DNA of 64,000 nt, from NCBI RefSeq assembly GCF_005869875.1, contig NZ_VAWG01000010.1, positions 62,001 through 126,000 on the forward strand, in the 5' to 3' direction. Within the stretch, counting starts at the first letter, position 1, and every line of letters begins with the position of its first letter. This DNA comes from Paenibacillus pinistramenti. GTDB taxonomy: Bacteria; Bacillota; Bacilli; Paenibacillales; Paenibacillaceae. The notes beneath the pieces are model-generated. The model saw only the letters and a program-made list of their open reading frames with translations. It ran no database searches and had not been told where the DNA came from. A program made the position numbers and the translations under genes. Positions 26,470 to 35,774 of this stretch are shown piece after piece.

Positions 26470-26958
26470 ATGGAACCATCCATTCTAAACGCAATGATTT
26501 ATATTTTGTTGTCCCGCAAAGCTGACGAAGCAGCTCTGCGCCGGATGCTGGAGGGCTTCGGATACGCAAACGTCCTCTGCCTTCCGGATATGCCGGCGGT
26601 ACACCAGCTGCTGCTGCTGGATGAAGCGGATCTGATAATTACAGATGCTGAACCGGCAGAAGAAGCGCCGGGCGGGCTGATAAAGCTGCTGCAGAAGCGG
26701 CACGGCGCAACCGCTCCCCGCTGTCTCCTTGTGCCGGACGAATCTGCGGATTATTCGGCAGAGGACGAAAGGTTCACGCTTTCCCTTGAGCCGGGCAGCG
26801 TCAACTATATCTCCCGGCCGTTTGAAGAAGCCGGCATCCGGTACTGCGTCCGCTATTTGCTTGAATACCGGCAGCTGCAGAAGCTGCAGCCCCAACCATG
26901 GGGATGGCCGGCTGACTCCGGTCTGCATCGGCCCGCCCAGGACTGCACCAGCCTTTAG
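26470..26958 (+). CDS. Degenerate receiver-domain protein
   Basis: GGAGAG precedes the ATG of this 162-residue protein. It follows a response-regulator receiver fold: IYILLSRKADEAALRRMLEGFGY (beta1-alpha1), DLIITDAE (possible phospho-Asp), CLLVPDE, and VNYISRPFEEAGIRYCVRYLLEYRQLQ (beta5-alpha5). The acidic pocket after beta1 is missing and the conserved beta5 lysine is arginine, so normal phosphorylation is unlikely. It follows the CheB gene and ends at a shared terminator. A pseudo-receiver acting by protein contact is inferred; no output domain is present. Confidence 0.65.
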   Translation: MEPSILNAMIYILLSRKADEAALRRMLEGFGYANVLCLPDMPAVHQLLLLDEADLIITDAEPAEEAPGGLIKLLQKRHGATAPRCLLVPDESADYSAEDERFTLSLEPGSVNYISRPFEEAGIRYCVRYLLEYRQLQKLQPQPWGWPADSGLHRPAQDCTSL

Positions 26959-26982
26959 CAAAGGCCGCAAATGGCCGCAGCA

Positions 26983-27029
26983 CAAAGAAGACACATTTCC
27001 CGCCGGGAGCGGGAGATGTGTCTTCTTTG
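26983..27029. terminator. Bidirectional terminator between the receiver gene and udk
   Basis: ACAAAGAAGACACAT and ATGTGTCTTCTTTGT form a long, nearly perfect stem with an inner CCCGCC/GGAGCGGG part. It can serve both convergent genes. Confidence 0.85.
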
Positions 27030-27057
27030 TCTAATTCCAAAATGGTCTATCCGCCGC

Positions 27058-27702
27058 TTACGCTTCGCCCCAGGTACGGTCGCCTGACAGGTATTTCTCG
27101 GTCAGGATGGCCAGCAGCTGAATGCCGACTTCATTATGCCCGCCTTCCGGAATGATCAGATCGGCATATTTCTTGGACGGCTCGATAAAGGCTTCGTGCA
27201 TCGGTTTAACCGTTGTCAGATATTGATTGTGGATGGACTGAATCGTCCGGCCGCGTTCTTCAATGTCCCGGAGCACCCGGCGCAGGATGCGCACATCGGG
27301 GTCGGTGTCCACAAAGACTTTAATATCCAGCAGCTCACGCAGCTTCTCATCGGACAGGACATGCAGTCCTTCGATAATGACGATATTATTCGGCTTGAGT
27401 TCAACAGATCTATCTGTATATCTTCCATGGACAGTAAAATTATAAACCGGAGCATGCGCAGCCTGCCCGGCCTTTAACTGGAGCAGATGTTCAATCAGCA
27501 GCTCGTTGTCGAACGCAAACGGGTGGTCGTAATTGATCCGCTCGCGTTCCGAAAGACTGAGATGAGAATGATCCTTGTAATAGTTGTCCTGTGATATAAA
27601 AGTCACTTTGCCCGATCCCAAACGCTCGATGACGGAACGGGCTACCGTAGTTTTTCCTGAGCCGGTGCCGCCGGCAATCCCAATAATAAGCATAACGCTC
27701 AA
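27058..27702 (-). CDS. udk: Uridine kinase
   Basis: The 214-residue protein phosphorylates uridine and cytidine in pyrimidine salvage. It has the P-loop GIAGGTGSGKTT, the ISQDNYYKD and RINYDHPFAFD segments and the EGLHVL and DVRILRRVLRDIEERGR motifs of Udk. Length is typical. The TTG at 27702 lies about five bases after GGGAGGG and is preferred over an ATG three codons later, which would be 13 bases away. It is convergent with the receiver gene and divergent from the KaiC-like gene. Confidence 0.96.
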   Translation of the reverse strand: MSVMLIIGIAGGTGSGKTTVARSVIERLGSGKVTFISQDNYYKDHSHLSLSERERINYDHPFAFDNELLIEHLLQLKAGQAAHAPVYNFTVHGRYTDRSVELKPNNIVIIEGLHVLSDEKLRELLDIKVFVDTDPDVRILRRVLRDIEERGRTIQSIHNQYLTTVKPMHEAFIEPSKKYADLIIPEGGHNEVGIQLLAILTEKYLSGDRTWGEA

Positions 27703-28024
27703 ATACCCTCCCTAAGATGTTGCAATTCCAATATTTTAGCACAGCGCGCAGCTTTTTTCACCTCGTTCAGGCGTTCCTATGCGAGTTCCCGGGTAACAAG
27801 GAAGAAGGGGGCAGCTTATTTGGGTTTGAAGCGGGGAAAAAGCCTTCCCGGAACCGGCCCGGCGGTGCCCGCGGCGCGCAGCCGTCTTCCGGCCCGGGTG
27901 CGGGAGTCCGCTGTATCCGCTATAATTAAAGCGTATTCAAATATATTATTCCCCAGTTGGAAATCGGGGTATTAATATGATACTTTATACAAATATATCC
28001 TTTCGTGACAGGGAGTGACACAAT
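27703..28024. other. Intergenic region between udk and the KaiC-like gene
   Basis: It holds a possible -10 box TATAAT at 27921-27926 without a convincing -35, a GC-rich central part (about 27840-27905), and GGGAG before the KaiC-like start. A 70-codon frame from 27717 is low in coding character and lacks a ribosome binding site. Confidence 0.4.
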
Positions 28025-29452
28025 TTGGGAATGCAGATGCAGACAGGAATCCCGGGATTGGATAAGATTTTGTGCGGGGGCGTTCCAAGAGGCACTTCGG
28101 TGATTCTTGAGGGCGAGCCCGGTACGGGGAAGACGACCTTTGGCATGCAGTTTCTGGTTGAAGGCATCCGCAAGGAAGGCGAGGCCGGAATCTATGTGAC
28201 CTTTGAGGAGCTCCCCGAGCAGATTTACAGTGATATGGCAGGCTTTGGCTGGAACCTGAAGGAGCTGGAGCGGCAGAACATGCTCAGGGTCATCACGATG
28301 GAGCCTGAAATCTTTCTGCAGGAGATGCAGCGGGTTGGCGGAATATTCGAACAGATGACCGCTCAGATCAACTGCAAACGCCTGGTCATCGACAGCATCA
28401 GCCTGTTCAGGTTCCTGAGCAGGGATGGGGAAGCGCGCAGCCAGATTTTTCAAATCCGCAATATTGTCCGGAAAATGTCGCTCACAGCCCTGTTGATCCG
28501 GGAATACTGCGAGATCGAGAACCTGGGCAGATCCTTTGAGAATTATGTGTGTGACGGAATTATCCGCTTATCGCTGCAGCCGCATTTGGACAAATACCGC
28601 AAGCGGACGCTTGAGGTGCTGAAGATGCGCGGGACGCCGATTCTGGAAGGAGAGCACATTTATAAATTTGTCGACAGCGGCATTCATATCGTGCCGGCGC
28701 TGTCCATGGCTGAGGATGTCATGATCTTTAACGATCAGAATCAATTGTTATCGACCGGCATCCCGTCCCTGGATCAGATGCTGGACGGCGGACTGCCGAG
28801 AGGCTCGGTTTTTATTATTGATACCAACAGCAAAGCCAATTACAAATATCTCGTCACCTCTATGCTGTCGGAGCGGATCCGGCAGGAAGACGGAGTCATT
28901 ATTATGATGTCCTGGCTGACGAGCATTGAGACGGTATCCAATACGCTGTCCATGTTCGGATTATCGCTGAAAGAGGCGGTAGATAAGGGAAATACCTTCT
29001 TCATCGAGCAGTTTGACCGTAAGGTTCCGCCGGAATACCGTTCAGCCATTATATCTTTGACCGATCTGGATAATCCTAGTTATGAAGCAGGCTTGTACGC
29101 AAGGGTAGAGGAAGTCATCGGCTTAACCAAGCTTAAAGAGAAACGATGGTTTATTTACTTCGATTTAAATTCGCTCATCTCACACCGGGGTATAGATTTT
29201 GTGAAAAAGCATTTTGCCCAGGAAATGTCCCGCTGCCAGTCGGCGGGGATTACAGCGGTCGCCCATTGCAATTTGACGGAAATTGGCCCGGAGAATGCCT
29301 CATACCTGGAGCGCTCTTGCAATGGTGTGATCCGAACCTGGGTAGACGGCAGTTATCAGTTCCTGCAGGTGGCCAAATCGCCGAGCGGACGAATGACCAT
29401 GCCGCACATTATAGAGAATACAGGGGAGAAACCCTATATCCGTCTTTTATAG
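28025..29452 (+). CDS. KaiC-like (RecA/RAD55 superfamily) ATPase with degenerate second domain
   Basis: The 475-residue protein has two KaiC-type domains. The first (1-235) has TGIPGLDKILCGGVPRG, Walker A GEPGTGKTT (30-38), a TFEE glutamate pair (59-62), Walker B LVIDSISLF and the KMRGTPILEG closing motif. The second (about 240-475) keeps STGIPSLDQMLDGGLPRG but DTNSKANYK replaces Walker A, so it probably does not bind ATP. The TTG at 28025 follows GGGAG; in-frame ATGs two and four codons later are alternatives. No kaiA or kaiB is present. It precedes the winged-helix and PocR-like/LuxR genes in one operon, suggesting an ATP-dependent signalling switch, as in KaiC-family transcription controllers. 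Confidence 0.88.
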   Translation: MGMQMQTGIPGLDKILCGGVPRGTSVILEGEPGTGKTTFGMQFLVEGIRKEGEAGIYVTFEELPEQIYSDMAGFGWNLKELERQNMLRVITMEPEIFLQEMQRVGGIFEQMTAQINCKRLVIDSISLFRFLSRDGEARSQIFQIRNIVRKMSLTALLIREYCEIENLGRSFENYVCDGIIRLSLQPHLDKYRKRTLEVLKMRGTPILEGEHIYKFVDSGIHIVPALSMAEDVMIFNDQNQLLSTGIPSLDQMLDGGLPRGSVFIIDTNSKANYKYLVTSMLSERIRQEDGVIIMMSWLTSIETVSNTLSMFGLSLKEAVDKGNTFFIEQFDRKVPPEYRSAIISLTDLDNPSYEAGLYARVEEVIGLTKLKEKRWFIYFDLNSLISHRGIDFVKKHFAQEMSRCQSAGITAVAHCNLTEIGPENASYLERSCNGVIRTWVDGSYQFLQVAKSPSGRMTMPHIIENTGEKPYIRLL

Positions 29453-29465
29453 GAGGCTGCTCTTC

Positions 29466-29708
29466 ATGGGTTTAGAGAGAAACCAGCTGATGCTTCAAAT
29501 GGAGTGTACTTTGTTCTTTGAAAGCAATCCGTACGCCTACCAAACCATAGAAGGGCTGTCCGTAAGGCTCGGCCGAAGTGCGGATCAGCTGGATCAGGTG
29601 TTGAACCGGCTGGTGGAAATGTCGATTTTGAGCCGTGTTGGGGATGGGGCAAGAGCCATCTATTATTTCAATATCCCCTACCATGTTACGGAAGCAGAAT
29701 GGAGCTAG
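29466..29708 (+). CDS. Small winged-helix-like protein (80 aa), second paralogue
   Basis: TAGGAGG precedes the ATG. The 80-residue protein matches the one at 24759 in length and layout: an N-terminal helix ([29 protein letters not shown]), a recognition-type helix ([20 protein letters not shown]) and a terminal hairpin [11 protein letters not shown]. It begins 13 bases after the KaiC-like gene and overlaps the next gene by 10 bases, so it is translationally coupled to both. It is probably a DNA-binding or adaptor partner of the KaiC-like ATPase; no closer family was recognised. Confidence 0.8.
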   Translation: MGLERNQLMLQMECTLFFESNPYAYQTIEGLSVRLGRSADQLDQVLNRLVEMSILSRVGDGARAIYYFNIPYHVTEAEWS

Positions 29709-31894
29709 CTATGGAGGACTTGTTTGTTATCCCTCATCAAGAAATGATTCAAGAGCTGCAGGATACTTATGCGGAGGCCATTCAGTTATCTCTTTGCATG
29801 ACAGACCGATTCGGCAGGATGTTCACAAGGCCCTCGTCCATACAGGGGCGGGAAGAGAAGGTCGAGCGGCATAGGGAGCCGTTCGAGGTTCTCTTTAAGG
29901 AGCAGATCAACAAAATCTCCGGCCTGCACATTCCAGCTCTTTATGACTCCTGGGTGCCGGGGATTCACACCATTATCGCTCCTGTTGTGGTGAACGGCGC
30001 TCCCGTTTGTTACATATGGTCGGGAATCCTGCTCCTGGAACGGATGAAAGACCGGATTCGCCCCTCTGTGCGGGAGGCAGCCAAAGACAAAGCGCTGGCC
30101 GGGTTCCTGGAAGAAGTGCTTGAGCATACGCCGGCAACCGGCCTGGAGGAAGCGGAGCGCAAAAGGCTCAAGGTCGGCAGGCTCGCCGAGGCCGTCTCGA
30201 CGCTTCTGGAGAGAAGCGAAGCCAGCCGGGGGCTGGAGGAGCGCTGCAGACAGATCAGCCATGCCCTGCAGGCAGCCTGTCACAATGAGCCGTTCCCCGA
30301 TGATAAAATCCGGCGGATGGTTGAAATAAGCGGGCTGGGCGAGATTTTTGGCCTTGCGCTGCAGACAAATGACGGGCAGTATATGATCCGCCAGACAGCC
30401 GGTCCGGGGTCGGAAGGGTTATCCGGCGTGATTTTTCGGGAAGGGGAAGGCTTCCTTGGACAAGCGGTGCTTAACGACGGACCGAGCGAGTGGTCCAGCA
30501 TTCAGCGGGACCCGCGGACGTTATTCTTCCACAGCAAAGGAGTGAAGGAGGCCTGCAGCATTTACTGCTTCCCTATGCGCTCCAGCCACAATGTAAGAGG
30601 ACTTCTGTTCTGTATCCGGACGTCCCCGCGTCTGCTGAGCAGCGATGTCCTGCATTTTGAGAAAATGTTCCTCTCCCTCATGGGAGCTTATATCGGCAGC
30701 CAGATCGCCTACAGCCAGCTCGACAAGCAGCTTGCCCGGATCAAGCCGCTCCTCGATGTGGGCCGGTTTATGGTGACGATTCCCGATATCAAACGGATGC
30801 TGTTCACGCTGGTGGACGTGAGCCTGAATTTGGCGGTGTACCCGATCGGCGCTATGGTCGTTTACCGCGAGCGGGAGCAGAATCAGATTCATACCGTAGC
30901 CCGCGGGCTGGACAACCGGACAGTCGAGGTTTACAGCCGGGAAATGGTCCGGCAGTATTTCTCCAAAGAGCAGGCCTATGGCCTGTCTCCGGTGCTCAGG
31001 CAGAAGGGCGAGGGGCGCACAGCGGTTGAGCTTCCGATCGGCTACGAGGATGACATTCATGCGGTGCTGGTGGTGGAGATTCAGAGCTCGCGCGATGCCG
31101 AGGACAGCAAGGAGATTCTGAATGCCCTGTCCACCATGTCGGGACTGGTGCTGAAGCTGCTGCACGAGAAGCAGAACAGCTCCAAAATGGCGGGCCAGAT
31201 GGCAGAGCTTCTGTTCGAAACGATTCGCAGCAGCCAGCCGGAGAAGTACCGGGCGAGCAAGCGGGTGCGCACGCTGATCGCGAAGCTGGCCGGGTGGAAC
31301 GGGCTCACGGAGGAAGAGGCGGCAATCCTGGAACGGGTCAGCCTGTTGACAGAGCAGGACCCGGACGTTCTCGCAGCCTTCGCGCCGTTCTTCCGCCAGG
31401 AGGCTGAGATTCTGAAGGAATACAATGCGATCATAGAGCATAAGGGGCGGGGCGGTGAAAGCCCCGGTTTCTCCAAAGAGTCTGAAATGCTGGCTGCGGC
31501 AGTGGAATATGTGATGCATGGCGAGGATCTGGCGGCGGTCGAACAGCTGAAAGCCGTCTCCCAGTCCAGCCGCAGCGCCTTCCGGCATTTCATCATCAGC
31601 AGCAAGACGGAGGAGAGCCAGTTCCTGATCCAAACGCTGAATGCAGAAGCGGCGGCCAAGCCCAAGGCCGAGTCGGCGGAGGCTGCGCTCGAGTCGGCGG
31701 CCGCCCGGGCCTCGCTCTCTCCGCGCGAGAAGGAGGTTCTGCAGCTGATCATAAGAGCGGCAAGCAACAAGGAGATCGCCGCCGCGCTGTTTATCAGCGA
31801 GCACACGGTCAAGAACCATCTTACGAACATCTTTCAAAAAATGGGCGTCAGCGACAGGGCTCAGGCCATCGCCGCCGTTTTTAACCGCAAATGA
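29699..31894 (+). CDS. PocR-like / GAF / LuxR-type transcriptional regulator
   Basis: The 731-residue protein begins with a PocR-like ligand domain (about 5-125: [23 protein letters not shown] ... [21 protein letters not shown]), although the usual cysteine cluster is mostly missing. Helical and GAF-type regions follow (about 190-500), and it ends in a LuxR/NarL helix-turn-helix ([40 protein letters not shown]). The ATG at 29699 overlaps the previous gene; the ATG at 29711, six bases after GGAG, is an equally good start. As the last gene of the KaiC-like operon it is the likely transcriptional output. Ligand and targets are unknown. Confidence 0.82.
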   Translation: MELAMEDLFVIPHQEMIQELQDTYAEAIQLSLCMTDRFGRMFTRPSSIQGREEKVERHREPFEVLFKEQINKISGLHIPALYDSWVPGIHTIIAPVVVNGAPVCYIWSGILLLERMKDRIRPSVREAAKDKALAGFLEEVLEHTPATGLEEAERKRLKVGRLAEAVSTLLERSEASRGLEERCRQISHALQAACHNEPFPDDKIRRMVEISGLGEIFGLALQTNDGQYMIRQTAGPGSEGLSGVIFREGEGFLGQAVLNDGPSEWSSIQRDPRTLFFHSKGVKEACSIYCFPMRSSHNVRGLLFCIRTSPRLLSSDVLHFEKMFLSLMGAYIGSQIAYSQLDKQLARIKPLLDVGRFMVTIPDIKRMLFTLVDVSLNLAVYPIGAMVVYREREQNQIHTVARGLDNRTVEVYSREMVRQYFSKEQAYGLSPVLRQKGEGRTAVELPIGYEDDIHAVLVVEIQSSRDAEDSKEILNALSTMSGLVLKLLHEKQNSSKMAGQMAELLFETIRSSQPEKYRASKRVRTLIAKLAGWNGLTEEEAAILERVSLLTEQDPDVLAAFAPFFRQEAEILKEYNAIIEHKGRGGESPGFSKESEMLAAAVEYVMHGEDLAAVEQLKAVSQSSRSAFRHFIISSKTEESQFLIQTLNAEAAAKPKAESAEAALESAAARASLSPREKEVLQLIIRAASNKEIAAALFISEHTVKNHLTNIFQKMGVSDRAQAIAAVFNRK

Positions 31895-31935
31895 CAGCCT
31901 TTCAGCCTGTTAGCCTTTCAGTCTTTCAGCATAAG

Positions 31936-31973
31936 CGGCCTTTCCTGATTCTGATCAGGAGAGGTCTTTTTTT
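31936..31973 (+). terminator. Terminator of the KaiC-like operon
   Basis: GGCCTTTCCTGA-TTC-TGATCAGGAGAGGTC followed by TTTTTTT. A short CTTTCAGCC/CTTTCAGTC repeat (31895-31932) lies between the stop codon and the hairpin. Confidence 0.85.
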
Positions 31974-32169
31974 ATGGAGTTTTTTATAGAGGATTATTGT
32001 ATGAACTTTGGCTTTGGAGGGAAGTTATTCCTATAGGCGGTCAGGCAGCTAAATAGGAAGCATATGCTATTTGACAGACGATGTCAGATACCGAAGATAA
32101 ACTTGTATAGAATGTGCGGATACAACAAGCCTTACGGAAATGATCTTAAATAGAAAGAGAGGGGGCAGC

Positions 32170-34236
32170 ATGGCCGAACAGCATTTTTTTGTTGAGCTGA
32201 ATACATGGGTAATATGGATCTCTGCCGCAATTGTCATATTGGCCTCTTATTCGGGCCTTCACATGGCAGGGAAAGCGACGGAGTCGATGAACAGGTTCGG
32301 ACTCAGACTCTTCTGGCTGTCAGCGGGATCCTTCGTTATGGGGAGCGGCATTTGGTCGATGCATATGATCGGCTTGCTGGAGCTTCGCCTGCGGGCAGGA
32401 ATCTCGTTCGGGCTTGGCTTCTCGTTTCTGTCCCTGCTGGTTGGGGTTGCCGCGTCGGGAGCCGCCTTTACGATTCTGTTCACGGGTCAGGCCAGGGCCT
32501 GGAAGCTTGCTGCAGCGGGCGGTTTGCTCGGAACGGGGATAGTGGCAGTTCATTACATCGGCATGAAGGCGATCGAGAAGCGGATTCATTTGATTTATGA
32601 CTCGTCGTACCTGCTGCTCTCCATCTTACTGGCTTTATTCGTGTCCTACTGGGCTCTCTTTCTGTTCAACCGGTTCCAAACCTCGCCTTTCTTCAATTAC
32701 TGGCGGTTATCCGGAGCGGTCACCATGGGGCTGGCCATCAGCGGTGTCCATTACACCGCAATCATGGCCGCTCATCTGCTTGTTAATATCCGTTTGGGAT
32801 TGGAGGGCCCGCCGGGAAGGGGAGGCCCGCCGAGCCGCGGTTATATCGAGCTGCCCCTGCTTATTCCCATCGCTGTGATAATGGCCTGCATTCTGGCTGT
32901 TTCGTGGGTGGTTATCTTCATCGACCGCAAGGGGCTGAGAAGGCTTGCCTTCAATGATTCCCTGACAGGTCTGCCCAACAGACACGGGCTGCCGCTGTTC
33001 TTTAAGAACCATTTTCAGAAGGCCAAGGCGGACGGAGCCGTTCTGTTCCTGGATCTGGACCGGTTCAAGACGGTGAATGATACGCTCGGCCACGATAAAG
33101 GCGATCAGCTGCTGCAGGAAGCGGCAGCGCGGATTATGAGCCTGCTGGACAGGGACCAGACGATGTTCCGGCTTGGGGGCGACGAGTTTCTCGTTGCCAG
33201 CCTGCATACCTCGGAGGAGAAGGCCTGCCGGCTTGCCGGGCAGATTCTTGAAGCGATCAAAGCGCCGTTCTATATCGGCGGCAACAGCATTTATGTGACG
33301 GGGAGCATCGGGATCAGCCTGACGGCCCGAGAGGGCGTGGAGCGCGAGAAGCTGATGAAGGCAGCCGATTCTGCCATGTACGTCTCCAAGAATTTGGGCA
33401 AAAACCGCTACACCGTCTTCACGGACGATCTGAGCAGGAAAGAGCAGCGCCGGATGGAGCTGGAAAATGATCTGGAGGCTGCAGTCATTCTGCAGAACCA
33501 GTTCTATGTGGCTTACCAGCCGAAATGGAATTCGGACGGCAAAGGGCTGCAGGGAATGGAAGCTCTGCTCCGCTGGGAGCATCCGAAGCTCGGCGCGGTC
33601 TCGCCCTACGAATTCATCCCGATTGCCGAGGAGACAGGCGTCATTGTCCCGATGACAAGATGGCTGATGGCCGAGGTGGGCCGCCAGCACCGGGAGTGGA
33701 TGGCTGCGGGTTTCAGGCCTTTTCCGATTTCGGTGAATATGTCGGGTGTGCTCTTTGTGAACGGCCTGGTTCCAAGAATGGTGGAGGAGTGCCTGAGAAA
33801 CAGCGGCATGGTTCCGGACATGCTGGAGCTTGAGATTACCGAGTCGGTCGCCATGACCGATATGGCGTATACGCTGGAGCAGCTGAACCGGGTGAAGGCG
33901 CTGGGGGTAGCCGTGTCCCTGGATGATTTCGGAACCGGCTATTCCTCGCTTTGGACGCTGGATGAAATGCCGATCGACACTCTGAAAATCGACCAGTCCT
34001 TCATCCGGAAATACAGCCTTCCGTCCAAGCAGGCCATGATCAGCAGCATTATGGCAATCGCCCATCACCTGGGGCTGAATGTGGTGGCCGAAGGGGTAGA
34101 GACAGGCGAGCAGGTGGAGTTTCTGCGAGCGCATGGCTGCTCGGTGATGCAGGGCTATTACTTCGGGAAGCCGATGAGAAGCCGGGACTGCACCGTATGG
34201 CTTGAGCAGCTGGCGGAAAGCGGGCCGGACAAATAG
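32170..34236 (+). CDS. MHYT-GGDEF-EAL membrane protein (cyclic-di-GMP synthesis/hydrolysis)
   Basis: The 688-residue protein starts at the ATG at 32170 after GAGGGGG; the upstream in-frame ATG at 32140 lacks a site. An N-terminal seven-helix MHYT sensor (WSMHMIGL, VHYIGMK, VHYTAI), thought to bind a diatomic gas via a metal, is followed by a diguanylate cyclase domain with intact GGDEF (FRLGGDEFLVA) and a phosphodiesterase domain with intact MEALLRW, NMSG, ELEITES, DDFGTGYSS, KIDQSF and AEGVET. Both activities are therefore possible; which dominates cannot be told. Three c-di-GMP riboswitches lie 18-26 kb away. TTGACA at 32071-32076 may be part of its promoter. Confidence 0.93.
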   Translation: MAEQHFFVELNTWVIWISAAIVILASYSGLHMAGKATESMNRFGLRLFWLSAGSFVMGSGIWSMHMIGLLELRLRAGISFGLGFSFLSLLVGVAASGAAFTILFTGQARAWKLAAAGGLLGTGIVAVHYIGMKAIEKRIHLIYDSSYLLLSILLALFVSYWALFLFNRFQTSPFFNYWRLSGAVTMGLAISGVHYTAIMAAHLLVNIRLGLEGPPGRGGPPSRGYIELPLLIPIAVIMACILAVSWVVIFIDRKGLRRLAFNDSLTGLPNRHGLPLFFKNHFQKAKADGAVLFLDLDRFKTVNDTLGHDKGDQLLQEAAARIMSLLDRDQTMFRLGGDEFLVASLHTSEEKACRLAGQILEAIKAPFYIGGNSIYVTGSIGISLTAREGVEREKLMKAADSAMYVSKNLGKNRYTVFTDDLSRKEQRRMELENDLEAAVILQNQFYVAYQPKWNSDGKGLQGMEALLRWEHPKLGAVSPYEFIPIAEETGVIVPMTRWLMAEVGRQHREWMAAGFRPFPISVNMSGVLFVNGLVPRMVEECLRNSGMVPDMLELEITESVAMTDMAYTLEQLNRVKALGVAVSLDDFGTGYSSLWTLDEMPIDTLKIDQSFIRKYSLPSKQAMISSIMAIAHHLGLNVVAEGVETGEQVEFLRAHGCSVMQGYYFGKPMRSRDCTVWLEQLAESGPDK

Positions 34237-34320
34237 GCGGCATACGGCATATCGCATACATGCTATACTTTGGACAGGCATAGTGAAGGTGAGCATGTTT
34301 ATCCGAAGGGGGACAAAGGA

Positions 34321-35439
34321 ATGAGTAAGCAGCTGCCCGCTGCTTTGGCGGAAGCGGTAACGAATGCGTCTTATGTGTTAGGGGGTCACGGGCCCCGGAA
34401 TGTCCAGGTGCTGAAGGAAGCCTTCGAAGGCGTAGACGGCAGCCAGGCGAGCGATATGTACGGCAAAGGCGAAGTCATTGAACAGTTTGAGCAGAAGATG
34501 GCCAGGCTGCTGGGCAAGGAGGCGGCTGTCTTCTTCCCGAGCGGAACGATGGCCCAGCAGATTGCGCTGCGGATCTGGTGCGACCGGAAGGGCCTGCCGA
34601 AGGTGGCCTACCACCCGCTCAGCCATTTGGAGATCCATGAGCAGGACGGCTTGAAAAAGCTTCATAATATCACGCCGCTGCTGCTGGCGGACAAAGACCG
34701 CCTCATCACGCTGGGGGACGTGCAGAGTCTGAACGAGGACATCTCCAGCCTGCTGCTGGAGCTGCCGCAGCGCGAAATCGGCGGCCAGCTGCCGTCTTAT
34801 GAGGAGCTGGAGGCGATCAGCGCGTACTGCCGTGAGCGCGGCATCAGGCTGCACCTTGACGGAGCGCGCCTGCTTGAGATTCTGCCGTATTACGGCAGGA
34901 CTGCCGCAGAGGTCTGCGCCCTGTTCGACAGCGTCTACGTCTCCTTCTACAAAGGGATCGGCGGCATTGCCGGCGCGATTCTGGCCGGGGACAAGGACTT
35001 CACGGAGGAAGCGAAGATCTGGAAGAGACGCCACGGCGGCGATCTGATCAGCCTGTATCCGTATATCATCAGCGCGGACTATTACTATGAAAAATACGGC
35101 GGCCAGATGGCCCGCTACTACGAATACGCCAAAGAGCTGGCGGCTTTGTATAACGGCTGCCATGCCGTCAAGACCCTGCCGGAGACGCCGGTATCGAACA
35201 TGTTCCATGTTCATATCGCTTATCCGAAGGAGCAGGTGGAGCCGCTGCTGGCACAGCTGACAGAGCAAACCGGCGTTGCCCTTACCCACTACGTTAAGGA
35301 TTACAGCGAAACGGCCAGCTCCTATGAGGTCAGCCTTGGCGAACGCTATGGCACCGTGCCGAAGGAGCAGGTGGAGCAGCTGTTCAAGCTTCTGGATGAG
35401 AAGCTGAAGGCGCTGGGCGGCGCCGGGAACATGGAGTAA
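34321..35439 (+). CDS. Threonine-aldolase-like PLP enzyme (beta-eliminating lyase family)
   Basis: The 372-residue protein belongs to the aspartate-aminotransferase-fold aldolases that split L-threonine or allo-threonine to glycine and acetaldehyde. Visible are FPSGTMAQQIALRIW near the cofactor, HLDGARLLEILPYYG with the PLP-contacting Asp, and SFYKGIGG with the Schiff-base Lys. The start at 34321 (AAAGGA just upstream, GGGGG before it) is chosen over an earlier frame start at 34270 that runs through the ribosome binding site. It is monocistronic, 84 bases after the GGDEF/EAL gene. The precise substrate among beta-hydroxy amino acids is uncertain. Confidence 0.85.
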   Translation: MSKQLPAALAEAVTNASYVLGGHGPRNVQVLKEAFEGVDGSQASDMYGKGEVIEQFEQKMARLLGKEAAVFFPSGTMAQQIALRIWCDRKGLPKVAYHPLSHLEIHEQDGLKKLHNITPLLLADKDRLITLGDVQSLNEDISSLLLELPQREIGGQLPSYEELEAISAYCRERGIRLHLDGARLLEILPYYGRTAAEVCALFDSVYVSFYKGIGGIAGAILAGDKDFTEEAKIWKRRHGGDLISLYPYIISADYYYEKYGGQMARYYEYAKELAALYNGCHAVKTLPETPVSNMFHVHIAYPKEQVEPLLAQLTEQTGVALTHYVKDYSETASSYEVSLGERYGTVPKEQVEQLFKLLDEKLKALGGAGNME

Positions 35440-35500
35440 TGAAGCTTGAAATCACTGAAGCTTGGAATCACGGAAGCTTGGAATCACTGAAGCTTGGCAT
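35440..35500. repeat. GAAGCTTGGAATCACT tandem repeats after the aldolase stop
   Basis: Four imperfect 16-17 base units (GAAGCTTGAAATCACT, GAAGCTTGGAATCACG, GAAGCTTGGAATCACT, GAAGCTTGGCATAATT) start two bases after the TAA stop codon. Confidence 0.85.
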
Positions 35501-35547
35501 AATTACTGCAGAATAATTGCAGATATGAAGGATACGCTGAGCCGCAG

Positions 35548-35576
35548 GGCGCCGATCATGGATCGGCGCCTTCTTT
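35548..35576 (+). terminator. Terminator of the aldolase gene
   Basis: GGCGCCGATC-ATG-GATCGGCGCC is a perfect 10-bp stem followed by TTCTTTG. Confidence 0.8.
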
Positions 35577-35637
35577 GTATCGTCTCTTTCTTTGTACTAG
35601 CTCCTTCTTTGTATCGGCGCCATCTTTGTATTAGCTT
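35571..35637. repeat. TTCTTTGTATCG-type short repeats
   Basis: After the terminator, TTCTTTGTATCG, TTCTTTGTACTAG, TTCTTTGTATCG and ATCTTTGTATTAG follow within 67 bases, a second repeat patch at this locus. Confidence 0.7.
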
Positions 35638-35774
35638 GCCTTGCGCGGGGCCGCCTATCCGCTGCTGTCGCAAACCCGCTCTCATCATCCCCGTTATTTA
35701 TGACAGTTTGTCAAATGGCAAACGGCGCTGTGCGGGTTATGATAGGTGGAAAACGGTGAAACGGGGATGATGGC

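Noticed and set aside
27717-27929. 70-codon plus-strand frame upstream of the KaiC-like gene
   Set aside because: No ribosome binding site, Gly/Pro/Arg-rich random-like product, and it overlaps the promoter regions of udk and the KaiC-like gene.
35462-35770. 102-codon plus-strand frame after the aldolase
   Set aside because: It spans repeats and a terminator hairpin and has no ribosome binding site.
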